Assembly (NCBI GenBank): GCA_965277275.1
Contig: CBDICG010000002.1
Coordinates: forward strand, 2,976,001 to 3,040,000
DNA from: HLUCCA09 sp965277275
GTDB lineage: Bacteria > Pseudomonadota > Alphaproteobacteria > Rhodobacterales > Rhodobacteraceae
Reading direction: 5' to 3'
DNA length: 64,000 nucleotides
Shown here: positions 43,101 to 50,712 of the stretch, one piece after another
Layout: each line of letters opens with the position of its first letter
Numbering within the stretch: position 1 is the stretch's first letter
The notes under the pieces: generated by a model
The model's input: only the letters and a program-made list of their open reading frames with translations
Databases searched by the model: none
What the model was told of the DNA's origin: nothing
Program-made: the position numbers and the translations under genes

Positions 43101-43274
43101 ATCGTCCTGAACGATCCCAGCGCGGAAAGAGCCCGGTCAGACCCCCTGGCTCAGCTCGCCGCCGCAGATCGGGAAGGACACCTGCCCGAGGTCGCTCAAG
43201 ACCTGACCCGTGCCGCTGGCATAGATGCGCTCGCGTTGCCGAAGATCGTCAGGAAACTGACGCGCAAGCAGTGA
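40167..43274 (+). CDS. STAND-type P-loop NTPase
   Basis: The 1035-residue protein has a helical N-terminal part, then an AAA_16/STAND NTPase domain introduced by QRDRFVGRDPLLQALRRVV. Walker A is KADGGLGKSTLIAKF (K287), Walker B is RMLLTLDTLEIV (D391), with a sensor CVVASGRSGTG. A winged-helix region (LARDVLAPFCGMSPQDAVVG) and about 450 residues of helical repeats follow, the place where such proteins sense their trigger. STAND NTPases are nucleotide-driven switches in immunity and cell death. As the last gene of the operon, it is the likely sensor for the upstream peptidases. Confidence 0.85.
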   Translation: MMVRRKKGLKRLLDSDDLRAALGRVEGGEELLARLATLSERLRGVAVPETAETTATVVSPGNIALSLMHSFDMRELSAAEADRSWALDNARVVVVDRKRRFTLTAAARAACLDAAVESEALTAHLEATREADADVRGGATPDFDALVGAMMRELMRGRDLDPARISSVARRALVEARRGLDALANLPRGVPTLACCESQAALADLLDPLGLMIGLGNPLHRDGQRDRFVGRDPLLQALRRVVDLLDSETNLEATTRFLSKATSSVQGLFGAARPPLLLLKADGGLGKSTLIAKFILDHARSDRRFPFAILDFDRAGLEPRNTAALMSEIARQIGLQYPEIAAALDRQRRRLDRLHAEGEVVDLRRECELLWDAISVARRGDEYGRMLLTLDTLEIVEPDTLAMDGVSQVACALADAAGAELCVVASGRSGTGILAEMLNDRFAIEAHDLKPFSVDEAQEMVARLGRDLLGADWDPAWERKLAGRAGDPPIRREPLSLRIAVELIRDADEDARASLVGEIERDAQLGGETFVGRLYHRRILGSLRDERARALAWPGLVARRVTRTLARDVLAPFCGMSPQDAVVGFEMLMNEGWIVERVNDALVHRRDLRARTLPLMRAKDEKLFCDVAAALADYYTNGPEPDPVEALYCRMLCDEGFAETLPPEALAELAISRGDFPPRSRTRDLIDAAVAQRPLSGSALARLPSAHAHAHNARIGARLRTFDDMRIEPRVLSLARMEPPRTDASSDIQSAWQHLKIKTGEWDAVDPYALMLPGTEEDLTLFGFHAAARTRAGDVKPGFWAEVYPETIRRLTSDRVRKNWRALATALEIARAYDPQLARYLDETLAATPPREGHWARSAEIGLRTLLRNGDVCFPLAFSRWCRFEAHRVENGGLSRAEVKMLIDVAPDPSILLRAIDGAFGSLRTYFTSDLVRDKETTAAVAKIFHGWGDGDKPPPRDWLHRYLDLRAPEWVVPLAYLIVLNDPSAERARSDPLAQLAAADREGHLPEVAQDLTRAAGIDALALPKIVRKLTRKQ

Positions 43275-43540
43275 GGGCTCTGCCTTCAGCGTTGCTCCGA
43301 TCCTTTCCCAAAGGCATGGAACCGGGCCCTTCAGGACCGGGAACCAGCGACACCTGACCGGCTCGATCGCTTCGCTCGGCACGCGTCGACGCGTCTTGGC
43401 TTTGCGTCCGTAGTCCTGGCCCGCGCCAACGGCGCGCGGTTCGGCTGGCACGCCCGGTGGTGCACCGCAGAAGAATGCGCTAGGCCGACGCACCCCGCGC
43501 TATTGCGACGTCTCTGTCCGTCACTGTCACCGGAGAAGCC

Positions 43541-44419
43541 ATGCCGATCGCCGTGTTGATCACGAACCCTTCGCGCCCCACGCTCGAACCCGCCGCGGTG
43601 GAAGCGCTTCGCAACGCGTGGGGCGGGGGGGCGGTGACGTGGCTGGCACCCGATCTCGCCGCAGAGTTTCCGATAGAGCACGCGCCCGATACTCTGTGGG
43701 AGGCGTGGGAAGAGATGCAGAAGCTCGGCGTCGATCTGTGCGTCGTGCCCGATGACAACCGGCGCAAACGCCTGCTGATCGCCGACATGGACAGCACCAT
43801 GATCGAGCAGGAGTGCATCGACGAACTCGCAGAGGTTGCCGGGGTGGGAGAACGGGTGCGGACCGTAACGGCGCGCGCGATGAACGGCGAGCTCGACTTC
43901 GAAGAAGCGCTCCGGGAGCGGGTGGCTCTTCTGGAGGGGCTCGACACCGATGTGATCCGCCGGGTGCTCGCGGAGCGTATCACGGAAGCGCCCGGTGGTC
44001 GCATGCTGCTGGCGACGATGAAGGCGAACGGCGCGCGCACACTGCTGGTTTCTGGCGGTTTCACCGCGTTTTCCTCCGTCGTTGCGGAGTGGATCGGGTT
44101 TGACGCGCATCAGGCCAACGTGCTCGGCGACGTGAACGGCAAACTCACCGGGACGGTCGCCGAGCCGATCCTGGGCCGCGATGCGAAGATCGAGGCTCTG
44201 GAGCGCGCCGTGGCAGAGCAGGGGATAGCGGAGCGTGACGTGATCGCCGTGGGGGATGGCGCGAACGATCTCGGCATGCTTGGCCGCGCAGGGATGGGTG
44301 TGGCGCTGCACGCCAAGCCCAGCGTTGCGGCTGCGTGCGACCTGCGGATCAACCACGGCGATCTGACGGCGCTGCTCTACCTGCAGGGCTACACGCAGGA
44401 CAGCTTCGTTGCACCCTGA
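43541..44419 (+). CDS. serB: Phosphoserine phosphatase
   Basis: SerB removes phosphate from phosphoserine, the last step of serine synthesis. The 292-residue HAD-family protein has motif I IADMDSTMIEQE (D82, D84), motif II LLVSGGFTAFSSV, and motif III/IV IAVGDGANDLGMLGRAGMG. The N-terminal 80 residues match the alphaproteobacterial SerB extension. ATG 43541 follows CCGGAGAAG. It belongs functionally with serC and serA, now 28.5 kb away across the satellite and the accessory island. Confidence 0.96.
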   Translation: MPIAVLITNPSRPTLEPAAVEALRNAWGGGAVTWLAPDLAAEFPIEHAPDTLWEAWEEMQKLGVDLCVVPDDNRRKRLLIADMDSTMIEQECIDELAEVAGVGERVRTVTARAMNGELDFEEALRERVALLEGLDTDVIRRVLAERITEAPGGRMLLATMKANGARTLLVSGGFTAFSSVVAEWIGFDAHQANVLGDVNGKLTGTVAEPILGRDAKIEALERAVAEQGIAERDVIAVGDGANDLGMLGRAGMGVALHAKPSVAAACDLRINHGDLTALLYLQGYTQDSFVAP

Positions 44420-44456
44420 ACCGCCTGTCGGCACGCGCAAGGAGCATCCCGTGCAC

Positions 44457-44494
44457 CAGAGCGAAAGCGCTCTGTCAGGCATCGGCAGTTTTTT
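44457..44494 (+). terminator. Hairpin and T-run downstream of serB
   Basis: CAGAGCG-AAAG-CGCTCTG (44457-44474) is a perfect 7-bp stem 38 bp after the serB stop. A run of six T follows at 44489-44494, but 14 nt from the stem. This is a possible, not ideal, rho-independent terminator. Confidence 0.35.
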
Positions 44495-44648
44495 GCCCGT
44501 TTGGGTTTCCAGCGCTGTAAAATCTGCGCTATTTAACGCCGCGCGGGTTGCGCGACCCCGCGTACTGCGAACACAAAGGCGCAAACGACCAGCCGCAGGC
44601 TGGCACGGGACAAGTCCCTGAGCAGAGGTAGCTGGAGGCAGCGAACAC

Positions 44649-45188
44649 ATGACCGATCTGGTGAAGAACTCCGCACGCTTGGGTATCGCGCTCGCGTTTT
44701 TCGTCGCGGGCGCCCAAGCCATGGCGCAGGAAGAATCGACGAACCGCGTCGCGGCCAAGACGGACTGGTCCGTCTTCGTGGAAGAAAACCCCAAGGAATG
44801 CTGGGGCGTGTCAGCGCCCAAGGAGACCGTGAACACCCGCGATGGCAATGTTGTGTCCGTTCGTCGGGGCGACATCCTGTTGTTCGTGACGTTCCGGCCC
44901 GGCAGTGGTGCCGCGGGGGAAGTGTCCTTCACAGGAGGCTACCCCTTTGCCAACGGCTCGACAGCGACTGTCGAAATCGCGGGCAACGAGTTCCAGCTCT
45001 TCACCGACGGAGAGTGGGCGTGGCCGGCCTCCCCGGAAGAAGATGCCCGGATCGTGACCGCGATGAAGGCGGGCGCGGAGGCGACTGTTTCCGCGAGGTC
45101 CGGCCGTGGCACAACGACAAGGGACACCTTCTCGCTCATGGGGTTCACCGCCGCGATGACCGACGCGGAGACGCGGTGCGCCAACTGA
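44649..45188 (+). CDS. Invasion-associated locus B (IalB) family exported protein
   Basis: The 179-residue protein has a Sec signal peptide (LGIALAFFVAGAQAMAQ, cleavage near residue 27) and the IalB-family beta-rich domain: DWSVFVEENPKECWGVSAPK, the GDILLFVTFRPG strand, and a paired Cys near the C-terminus (DAETRCAN). GGAGG lies 9 nt before ATG 44649. IalB proteins are small periplasmic proteins widespread in alphaproteobacteria; the molecular role is unknown outside Bartonella. Confidence 0.85.
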   Translation: MTDLVKNSARLGIALAFFVAGAQAMAQEESTNRVAAKTDWSVFVEENPKECWGVSAPKETVNTRDGNVVSVRRGDILLFVTFRPGSGAAGEVSFTGGYPFANGSTATVEIAGNEFQLFTDGEWAWPASPEEDARIVTAMKAGAEATVSARSGRGTTTRDTFSLMGFTAAMTDAETRCAN

Positions 45189-45275
45189 TGGCACGGGCCG
45201 CCCGCCGCTGAGCTTTGGTTTTGCGCCGGGCGTCTTATATCCAGACCGTACGCGTGTGCCATTCGGAGCCCCCAG

Positions 45276-46484
45276 ATGAACGCCCCAACGCCCCCGAAGA
45301 GCCCTGCGACGCCGATCACGCAGGATCTGCTGACCCTGCCGCGCAATCTCCCCGCGCGGGACGACGGCAAGCTCAATCTTGTCGGGCTGACCCGCGAACA
45401 GGTGCGGGAGGCGCTCATTGCAGCAGGCACACCAGAAAAACAGGCGCGCATGCGGGTCGGTCAGGTCTGGCAGTGGATCTACGAGAAGGGCGTGCGCGAC
45501 TTCGACGTCATGACCAACCTGAGCAAGAGCTACCGCGCAACGCTGGCGGAGTTCTTCGTTGTCGAAGTTCCCGAAGTCGTGTCGCGCCAGGTCTCGGCGG
45601 ATGGGACGCGGAAGTACCTTGTCCGCATCGCTGGGGGGCACGAGGTCGAGACGGTCTACATCCCCGAAGCGGATCGGGGCACGCTCTGTATTTCCAGTCA
45701 GGTCGGCTGCACGCTGACCTGTTCGTTCTGCCACACCGGCACCCAGCGGCTCGTGCGCAATCTCACCGCTGGAGAGATCGTGGGCCAGGTTATGCTGGCG
45801 CGGGACGACCTTGGGGAGTGGCCCGAGATCGGGCGCGCGCCGAAAGACGAGACCCGCCTTCTGTCCAACGTCGTGCTGATGGGGATGGGGGAGCCGCTCT
45901 ATAACTTCGATGCCGTGCGCGATGCCATGAACATCGTGATGGACAACGAGGGCCTGTCCCTGTCTCGCAGGCGCATCACCCTGTCGACGTCCGGGGTCGT
46001 GCCCGAGATTGCCAGATGCGCCGAAGAGATCGGGTGTCTTCTCGCGGTTTCGTTCCATGCGACGACCGATGAGGTGCGCGATCTGCTTGTCCCGATCAAC
46101 AAGAAGTGGCCGATAGCGGACTTGCTCGACGCATTGCGCGCCTATCCCCGCCTTTCCAATTCGGAGCGCATCACGTTTGAGTACGTGATGCTCAAAGGCG
46201 TGAACGACAGCGATGCCGACGCGCGGCGCCTTGTGAAGCTGATCGAGGGCATTCCCGCGAAGATCAACCTCATTCCGTTCAACGAATGGCCCGGCGCGCC
46301 CTACGAGCGCTCGGATTGGGTGCGGATCGAGGCCTTTGCGGACATTGTCTACAAGGCTGGCTATGCGTCGCCGATCCGCACACCGCGGGGCGAAGACATC
46401 ATGGCCGCCTGTGGGCAGCTCAAGTCTGCATCCGAGCGCGCGTCGCGCCGCCGAGAGATCGCAGCCGGTGCCCCCACTCTCTGA
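45276..46484 (+). CDS. rlmN: 23S rRNA (adenine2503-C2)-methyltransferase / tRNA methyltransferase RlmN
   Basis: This radical SAM enzyme methylates C2 of A2503 in 23S rRNA and A37 in some tRNAs. The 402-residue protein has the 4Fe-4S motif CTLTCSFC (C145, C149, C152), the preceding GTLCISSQVG, NVVLMGMGEPLYNFDAV, LSTSGVVPEIAR, LAVSFHATTDEVRDLLVPIN and the C-terminal mechanistic Cys in TPRGEDIMAACGQL. ATG 45276 was taken as start. The following DsbA-like gene overlaps its end by 17 nt. Confidence 0.97.
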   Translation: MNAPTPPKSPATPITQDLLTLPRNLPARDDGKLNLVGLTREQVREALIAAGTPEKQARMRVGQVWQWIYEKGVRDFDVMTNLSKSYRATLAEFFVVEVPEVVSRQVSADGTRKYLVRIAGGHEVETVYIPEADRGTLCISSQVGCTLTCSFCHTGTQRLVRNLTAGEIVGQVMLARDDLGEWPEIGRAPKDETRLLSNVVLMGMGEPLYNFDAVRDAMNIVMDNEGLSLSRRRITLSTSGVVPEIARCAEEIGCLLAVSFHATTDEVRDLLVPINKKWPIADLLDALRAYPRLSNSERITFEYVMLKGVNDSDADARRLVKLIEGIPAKINLIPFNEWPGAPYERSDWVRIEAFADIVYKAGYASPIRTPRGEDIMAACGQLKSASERASRRREIAAGAPTL

Positions 46485-47220
46485 CGCGTCGCAAAGGCGC
46501 CAGCTCCTGCTTGGCATTGTCGCGGTTGGAATCGTCGGTGTTGCCGCCGGGCGGACCCTGCGCGATGCAGCTGGCCTTCCGGAGATGTCGCCAATTCCGA
46601 GCGCGCCTGGGTTTGCGCGCCTACCCACCCAGAGTGGCCTGTCGGGCGCAGGGTTTCTCGGCATTGGGCAGGGTAGAGGCGGCGGTGCGTCTCCGGGGCC
46701 GTACCTCGGTGCGGACGAGCTGGAGCGCGCGCTCTTTCGGGCGCGCGGTCCCGGCGTGCCGATCGCGGTGTTTTCCGACTACTTCTGCCCGGTCTGTCCG
46801 CAGGTTGCTCCACTGCTCCGCCGGGTTCAACAACCGGTTGCCGTCACATGGCACGAATGGCCGGTGCTTGGGCCGCGGTCGGACCTTGCTGCACGTGTCG
46901 GTGTCGCGGCTGCGCAATTCGTGGATCCCGGCGTGGTCCACGAAACGCTCATGGCCATCCGGCTGCGCCCCTCGGACGAAGGCGCGCGCGCCGCGGCAGA
47001 AGCTCTGGATCTCGAGATGGAGGCATTGCGCGGCGCTATGCATGGCGCAAAAGTGAGTGCTCAGCTGGAACAGACCGCGGCGCTCGCCTACCAGATGGGT
47101 TTTCAGGGCACGCCAGCCTTCGTGATCGGGCAAACGGTCGTTTCCGGCCTGCCCGATCTACGGTTGCTGCGCCGTCTTGTGAAGCGGCAAACGGCGCACG
47201 AGACATCCGGGAGCGCCTAG
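46468..47220 (+). CDS. DsbA-like thiol oxidoreductase / thioredoxin-fold protein, membrane-anchored
   Basis: From GTG 46468 the protein is 250 residues: a short basic start, a membrane anchor or uncleaved signal (LLLGIVAVGIVGVAAG), a Gly/Pro-rich linker, then a DsbA/DSBA-family thioredoxin fold. The active site is FSDYFCPVCPQVAP (CPVC) and the cis-proline loop GFQGTPAFVIG. It probably handles disulfides of envelope proteins. The start lies within the end of rlmN with GAGAG upstream; a longer frame begins earlier but only duplicates rlmN sequence. Confidence 0.82.
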   Translation: MPPLSDASQRRQLLLGIVAVGIVGVAAGRTLRDAAGLPEMSPIPSAPGFARLPTQSGLSGAGFLGIGQGRGGGASPGPYLGADELERALFRARGPGVPIAVFSDYFCPVCPQVAPLLRRVQQPVAVTWHEWPVLGPRSDLAARVGVAAAQFVDPGVVHETLMAIRLRPSDEGARAAAEALDLEMEALRGAMHGAKVSAQLEQTAALAYQMGFQGTPAFVIGQTVVSGLPDLRLLRRLVKRQTAHETSGSA

Positions 47221-47238
47221 CCCTACGATCCACGCAAC

Positions 47239-48030
47239 CTAAACGAGATATCCGCGCACCAGCGCTTCGGAGATCAGGCTCCACCCGTCGGCCACCACGA
47301 AGAAGGCGAGCTTGAAGGGCAACGACACGAGTGCCGGCGGCACCATCATCATACCCATCGACATGAGCACCGCCGCAACGACGAGGTCGATGATCAGGAA
47401 CGGCATGAAGATCAGGAAGCCGATCTCGAAAGCGCGTTCGATTTCGCTGAGCAGAAAGGACGGCACCAGAACCGAAAGTGCTGCGTCCTGCATGGTCCCG
47501 CTTTCACTGAGGGTCTCGGGGCGCAGGTCCTGGAGGGTCGCAAAGGTCTGCGGATCGATCCGTGCCGCCATGAAGATGCGAAACGGCTCCATGGTGCGCG
47601 TGAACGCCGTTGAGAGCTCGATCTCTTCGTTGAGCAGAGGCTGCAGTCCCACCCTCCATGCTTCCGTGAGGACCGGATCCATCACGAAATACGTCAAAAA
47701 GAGCGCCAAGGTGACGATCAGCATGTTGGGAGGCGATTGCTGCAAGCCAATCGCCATCCGCAGGATCGACAGCACGGTTACGATGAACGGAAAGCATGTC
47801 ACCATGATCGCCAGGCCAGGGACGAGGCTCAGGAGCGTGATGGCGAGCAGGAGTTGTAGTGTTACACCTGTGAGAGAGCCATCTTCTCCGAGCGAGATCG
47901 AAATGTCCTGAGCCTGTGCCATTCCACCCACGAAAGCGCTGACAATAGCGCCGAGGCACGCGCCGAACATCAGCATCCGATGGCGCGTGTAGAGCGCTGG
48001 CCCGCTCGACGCTCTCGCGGCGTGGCTCAA
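47239..48030 (-). CDS. fliP: Flagellar type III export protein FliP
   Basis: FliP forms the core of the flagellar export gate. Recognisable segments are LLLAITLLSLVPGLAIMVTC, FIVTVLSILRMAIGLQQSPPN, ERAFEIGFLIFMPFLIIDLV and the C-terminal MMMVPPALVSLPFKLAFFVV. The start chosen is TTG 48030, overlapping the fliN stop (TTGA) with GGAGGA 8 nt upstream; this gives 263 residues with a signal peptide ending GGMAQAQ. ATG 47976 would give 245 residues, also with the signal, but no ribosome-binding site. Last gene of the minus-strand fliF operon. Confidence 0.95.
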   Translation of the reverse strand: MSHAARASSGPALYTRHRMLMFGACLGAIVSAFVGGMAQAQDISISLGEDGSLTGVTLQLLLAITLLSLVPGLAIMVTCFPFIVTVLSILRMAIGLQQSPPNMLIVTLALFLTYFVMDPVLTEAWRVGLQPLLNEEIELSTAFTRTMEPFRIFMAARIDPQTFATLQDLRPETLSESGTMQDAALSVLVPSFLLSEIERAFEIGFLIFMPFLIIDLVVAAVLMSMGMMMVPPALVSLPFKLAFFVVADGWSLISEALVRGYLV

Positions 48031-48308
48031 GCGGTCTCCTCCATCGTCACGACTTCCGTGAGCCGAACGGCGAGGTTGCCGTCTGCGGCGTCTTCGGCCT
48101 CGACAAGCTCGCCACGGGCGATCAGCCGGTCCCCGACATAGAGCTCCACCGGATCCTCCACCTTGCTGTCCAGTGGCAGGACCCCGCCAGGACCCATCTT
48201 CAGGAGGTCGCGCACTTTCGGCCTGGATTTTCCCACGCAAACAATCACTTCCACGGGAACCTGCGTGAACGGATTTGATCCTGCATTGCCAATGATGTCG
48301 TCAGCCAA
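48027..48308 (-). CDS. fliN: Flagellar motor switch protein FliN
   Basis: FliN is the C-ring switch component. The protein is 93 residues with the SpoA domain: NPFTQVPVEVIVCVGKSRPK, VRDLLKMGPGGVLPLDSKV, DPVELYVGDRLIARGELVEA. The start is TTG 48308 behind AGGAG, overlapping the fliH stop by 8 nt; no ATG is available. It is the short form typical of alphaproteobacteria. Confidence 0.92.
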   Translation of the reverse strand: MADDIIGNAGSNPFTQVPVEVIVCVGKSRPKVRDLLKMGPGGVLPLDSKVEDPVELYVGDRLIARGELVEAEDAADGNLAVRLTEVVTMEETA

Positions 48309-48960
48309 GCTTTTTCTCCTGGATTTGGGGGGCATCCTGCGCCCCGGTGTCACTGTCCGCGCCCGCGCCGAAATACCGTTCGACGGCGAGAGTGAGCTCG
48401 GACATGACGGCGTCGATGTCGATCTGCTCTTCAGATGCGCCGAAGCGCAGGAACGCCTGTCCCGCTCCGAGCGATGGTTCTGCAACCAATCGAAGCGGAG
48501 GGCCGTGCGCCTGGGCGACCAGCCTTTCAAGCCGCGCCACGTTTTCCGGGGCGACGAGGACCTCTACAGGTACCTGCGGCTGTGCCGAGAGTTCCGCAAT
48601 GCGCGCATGAAGCATCTCCCCCAGGGTTGCTTGCGAAGCCGGGGCGAGCACCTTCTCCACCAACCCGCGCACAAGCTCGGAGAGCTCTTGCTGCAAGGCG
48701 GCATGTGCTTCGTGATAGGTGAAGGACAGTTCCTGAAGATGGCGGGCAAACTCGGTCGAGATCCGGTCTTGATCGTCCTCAAGGGCCTTGCTGGCATCGT
48801 CCCAACCCGCCCCGTAGCCCTTTTCGTAGGATTGCAGCCTCACCCCCTCCAACTCGCCTTCGGAAATCGCGGGGGAGGAGTTGGATTGGGAAGACCCGCC
48901 CGGAAATGGTCCGGACGCAGCCACATCGAAGTCGTCGAGCACGAAGGGCCGGGGCATCAT
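48301..48960 (-). CDS. fliH: Flagellar assembly protein FliH-like
   Basis: The 219-residue protein has the FliH layout: a disordered acidic N-terminus, the Gly-containing helix GVRLQSYEKGYGAGWDDASK at about 41-60, a long amphipathic helix (about 65-110), then an SctL/FliH C-terminal domain (VEVLVAPENVARLERLVAQA). FliH regulates the export ATPase FliI. ATG 48960 overlaps the fliF stop. Sequence conservation in this protein is low, so the name rests on pattern and place between fliF and fliN. Confidence 0.78.
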   Translation of the reverse strand: MMPRPFVLDDFDVAASGPFPGGSSQSNSSPAISEGELEGVRLQSYEKGYGAGWDDASKALEDDQDRISTEFARHLQELSFTYHEAHAALQQELSELVRGLVEKVLAPASQATLGEMLHARIAELSAQPQVPVEVLVAPENVARLERLVAQAHGPPLRLVAEPSLGAGQAFLRFGASEEQIDIDAVMSELTLAVERYFGAGADSDTGAQDAPQIQEKKLG

Positions 48961-50588
48961 GCGCGCTCTTTCCCTTCACCCATCCAGCCCCGCAGCACTT
49001 CCATCGTCTCATCCTGTCGTTCTTCGATCAGGCCTTTGAGGCGCGTGACGGGGTCGCTGTCGGCGGATGGCAGGGCGGGCAGGCCGGCGGGCTCGTCGCC
49101 GAAGTCCACGTCGAAGTCACCGACCGTATTGATCTTTGGTCCATCGAAGGGCAGGCCGTCGACCTCTCCGGTCAGGGCATCGCTCGGCAGGTCGGGCGTC
49201 GCGATCGGTGACACCCCGCTCGGAAGCGCCAACGCATCTTCGGTGCGACTACCGCTTGTGAGTATCGGTCGGATGACCCCGAGGCCGAGCGCAAGTGCGA
49301 CCGCCGCCAGGACGCCGAGTTGGGCAAGCTGCATGGTGTCGAGCGCCAGACCCTGCGTCGCGGCCGTGCCGGGGAGGGCATCCGCCATCGGCTCGAAAGC
49401 AAGGGATTTGATCGTGATTTCATCGCCGCGCGCCTCATTGTATCCCACGGCGGAAGCGACGAGCTCGCGCATGTCCGTGAGTTCTTCCTCGGATCTGGGC
49501 ACCCAGATCTCGCTGCCGTCGGGCTGAACTTCGAAGCTACCATCGACAAGGACCGCAACGGTCAGGCGTTTGATCCCCCCAGGTTCGCGGAGAACCTCCC
49601 TGCTCGTTTCCGAGACCTCGAAGTTGGTCCGCTCGCGCGTTTCGGAATTCTGGCTCGATTGTCCTCCGCTATCTCCGCCCGCGTCCCCGTCAGGCAGGTC
49701 GGAGGCTACTGTCACCGCGCCCGAAGCGGATCCTTGGGATGAGGAGGTACTCTCTTGAACTTCGGTAGAAATCGCGACGCGGCCTTCGGGGTCGATCAGT
49801 CGCTCAAGAATGGTTTCCCGGTCCAGTTGAGGCTCGATCTGAACCTCCACAATCGCGCGGCCATGCCCGACACGCGCCTCCAAGAGGCGCTCCACCGAAT
49901 GCTGGAGTTGGACTGCGCGCTCCGCCTCTGCCCGACCGGCATCCATCGGTTGCCTGCCGTCGATCACGGTGCCAGACGCGCTGTCGATCACCGAGACAGC
50001 CTCGGGAGTAAGGCGAGAGACCGCGGATGCCACGAGAAACTTGAGCGCTTGCGCCTGTTGATTGCTGAGGCTGCCGGCCGCTGGTGTCACGAATACGGAG
50101 GCTGTGGGCGCTGCGTCCTGGCGAAAGGGCTGGCTTGCGGGATTCGCAATGTGCACCCTTGCTGCTCGAACCTGGGGGCTCGCGATAATAGTCCGCGCGA
50201 GCTCGCCTTCCTTCGCGCGCCAGTAAGCGGCGTCAAACATTTGAGACGTCGTGCCGAACCCGGAAAGACCGTCCAGAAGCTCGTAGCCGGCTGCTCCGTT
50301 GGCCGGCAGGCCCTCTCCGGCAAGCGCGATGCGGAGCTGATCCCGCGCCTGTGCTGCCGCATAGACGGCATCTCCCCGGACCTCGTAGGCTACGCCACGC
50401 TGGTCGAGAGCGGCGATCACATCCGACGCCGCGGACGGCTCCAACCCCGCATAGAGCAGTGTCATGCGCGGCTGGAGTGCTATCCGCGATAGGAGCAGCA
50501 CAGCGACAAAAACAGCGGCCGTCGCCGCCAGGACCACGATCCGCCTCTGTGCACTCAATCCCTGCCAAGCGCTGACAACATTCTGCAT
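48957..50588 (-). CDS. fliF: Flagellar MS-ring protein FliF
   Basis: FliF builds the MS-ring of the basal body. From ATG 50588 (GGAGG upstream) the protein is 543 residues. It has an N-terminal membrane helix (RIVVLAATAAVFVAVLLLSR), the ring-building motifs TLLYAGLEPSAASDVIAALD, LPANGAAGYELLDGL and ARVHIANPASQPF, and SVIDSASGTVIDGRQP. A second membrane helix near 425-445 (LGVLAAVALALGLGVIRPIL) leads to the C-terminal FliG-binding tail ending in LRGWMGEGKERA. It heads the fliF-H-N-P operon, divergent from fliL. Confidence 0.96.
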   Translation of the reverse strand: MQNVVSAWQGLSAQRRIVVLAATAAVFVAVLLLSRIALQPRMTLLYAGLEPSAASDVIAALDQRGVAYEVRGDAVYAAAQARDQLRIALAGEGLPANGAAGYELLDGLSGFGTTSQMFDAAYWRAKEGELARTIIASPQVRAARVHIANPASQPFRQDAAPTASVFVTPAAGSLSNQQAQALKFLVASAVSRLTPEAVSVIDSASGTVIDGRQPMDAGRAEAERAVQLQHSVERLLEARVGHGRAIVEVQIEPQLDRETILERLIDPEGRVAISTEVQESTSSSQGSASGAVTVASDLPDGDAGGDSGGQSSQNSETRERTNFEVSETSREVLREPGGIKRLTVAVLVDGSFEVQPDGSEIWVPRSEEELTDMRELVASAVGYNEARGDEITIKSLAFEPMADALPGTAATQGLALDTMQLAQLGVLAAVALALGLGVIRPILTSGSRTEDALALPSGVSPIATPDLPSDALTGEVDGLPFDGPKINTVGDFDVDFGDEPAGLPALPSADSDPVTRLKGLIEERQDETMEVLRGWMGEGKERA

Positions 50589-50648
50589 ATGCCGACCTCC
50601 ACCATGTCGAACTTCTTCTGAAGCCAATGCTTGGTTCTCCGATCCCGC

Positions 50649-50663
50649 TTAAGATTCGGTTAG
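50649..50663. promoter_or_regulatory. Possible CtrA-binding site in the fliF-fliL divergent region
   Basis: TTAA-GATTCGG-TTAG fits the CtrA consensus TTAA-N7-TTAA with one mismatch. CtrA controls flagellar genes in Rhodobacterales. The site is 50 bp before fliL and 61 bp from the fliF start, well placed to act on both. Confidence 0.4.
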
Positions 50664-50712
50664 CTCAGTCGGATTAAACCGGGGAGGAGCGACGCAATGG
50701 AGATTCGGATTG

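Noticed and set aside
43275..43540. Third serC-leader copy or island boundary repeat near serB
   Set aside because: No GAGGGGTGTCCCAC or GAAAAACAAGC block is present on either strand, so the right boundary of the island cannot be fixed by a repeat.
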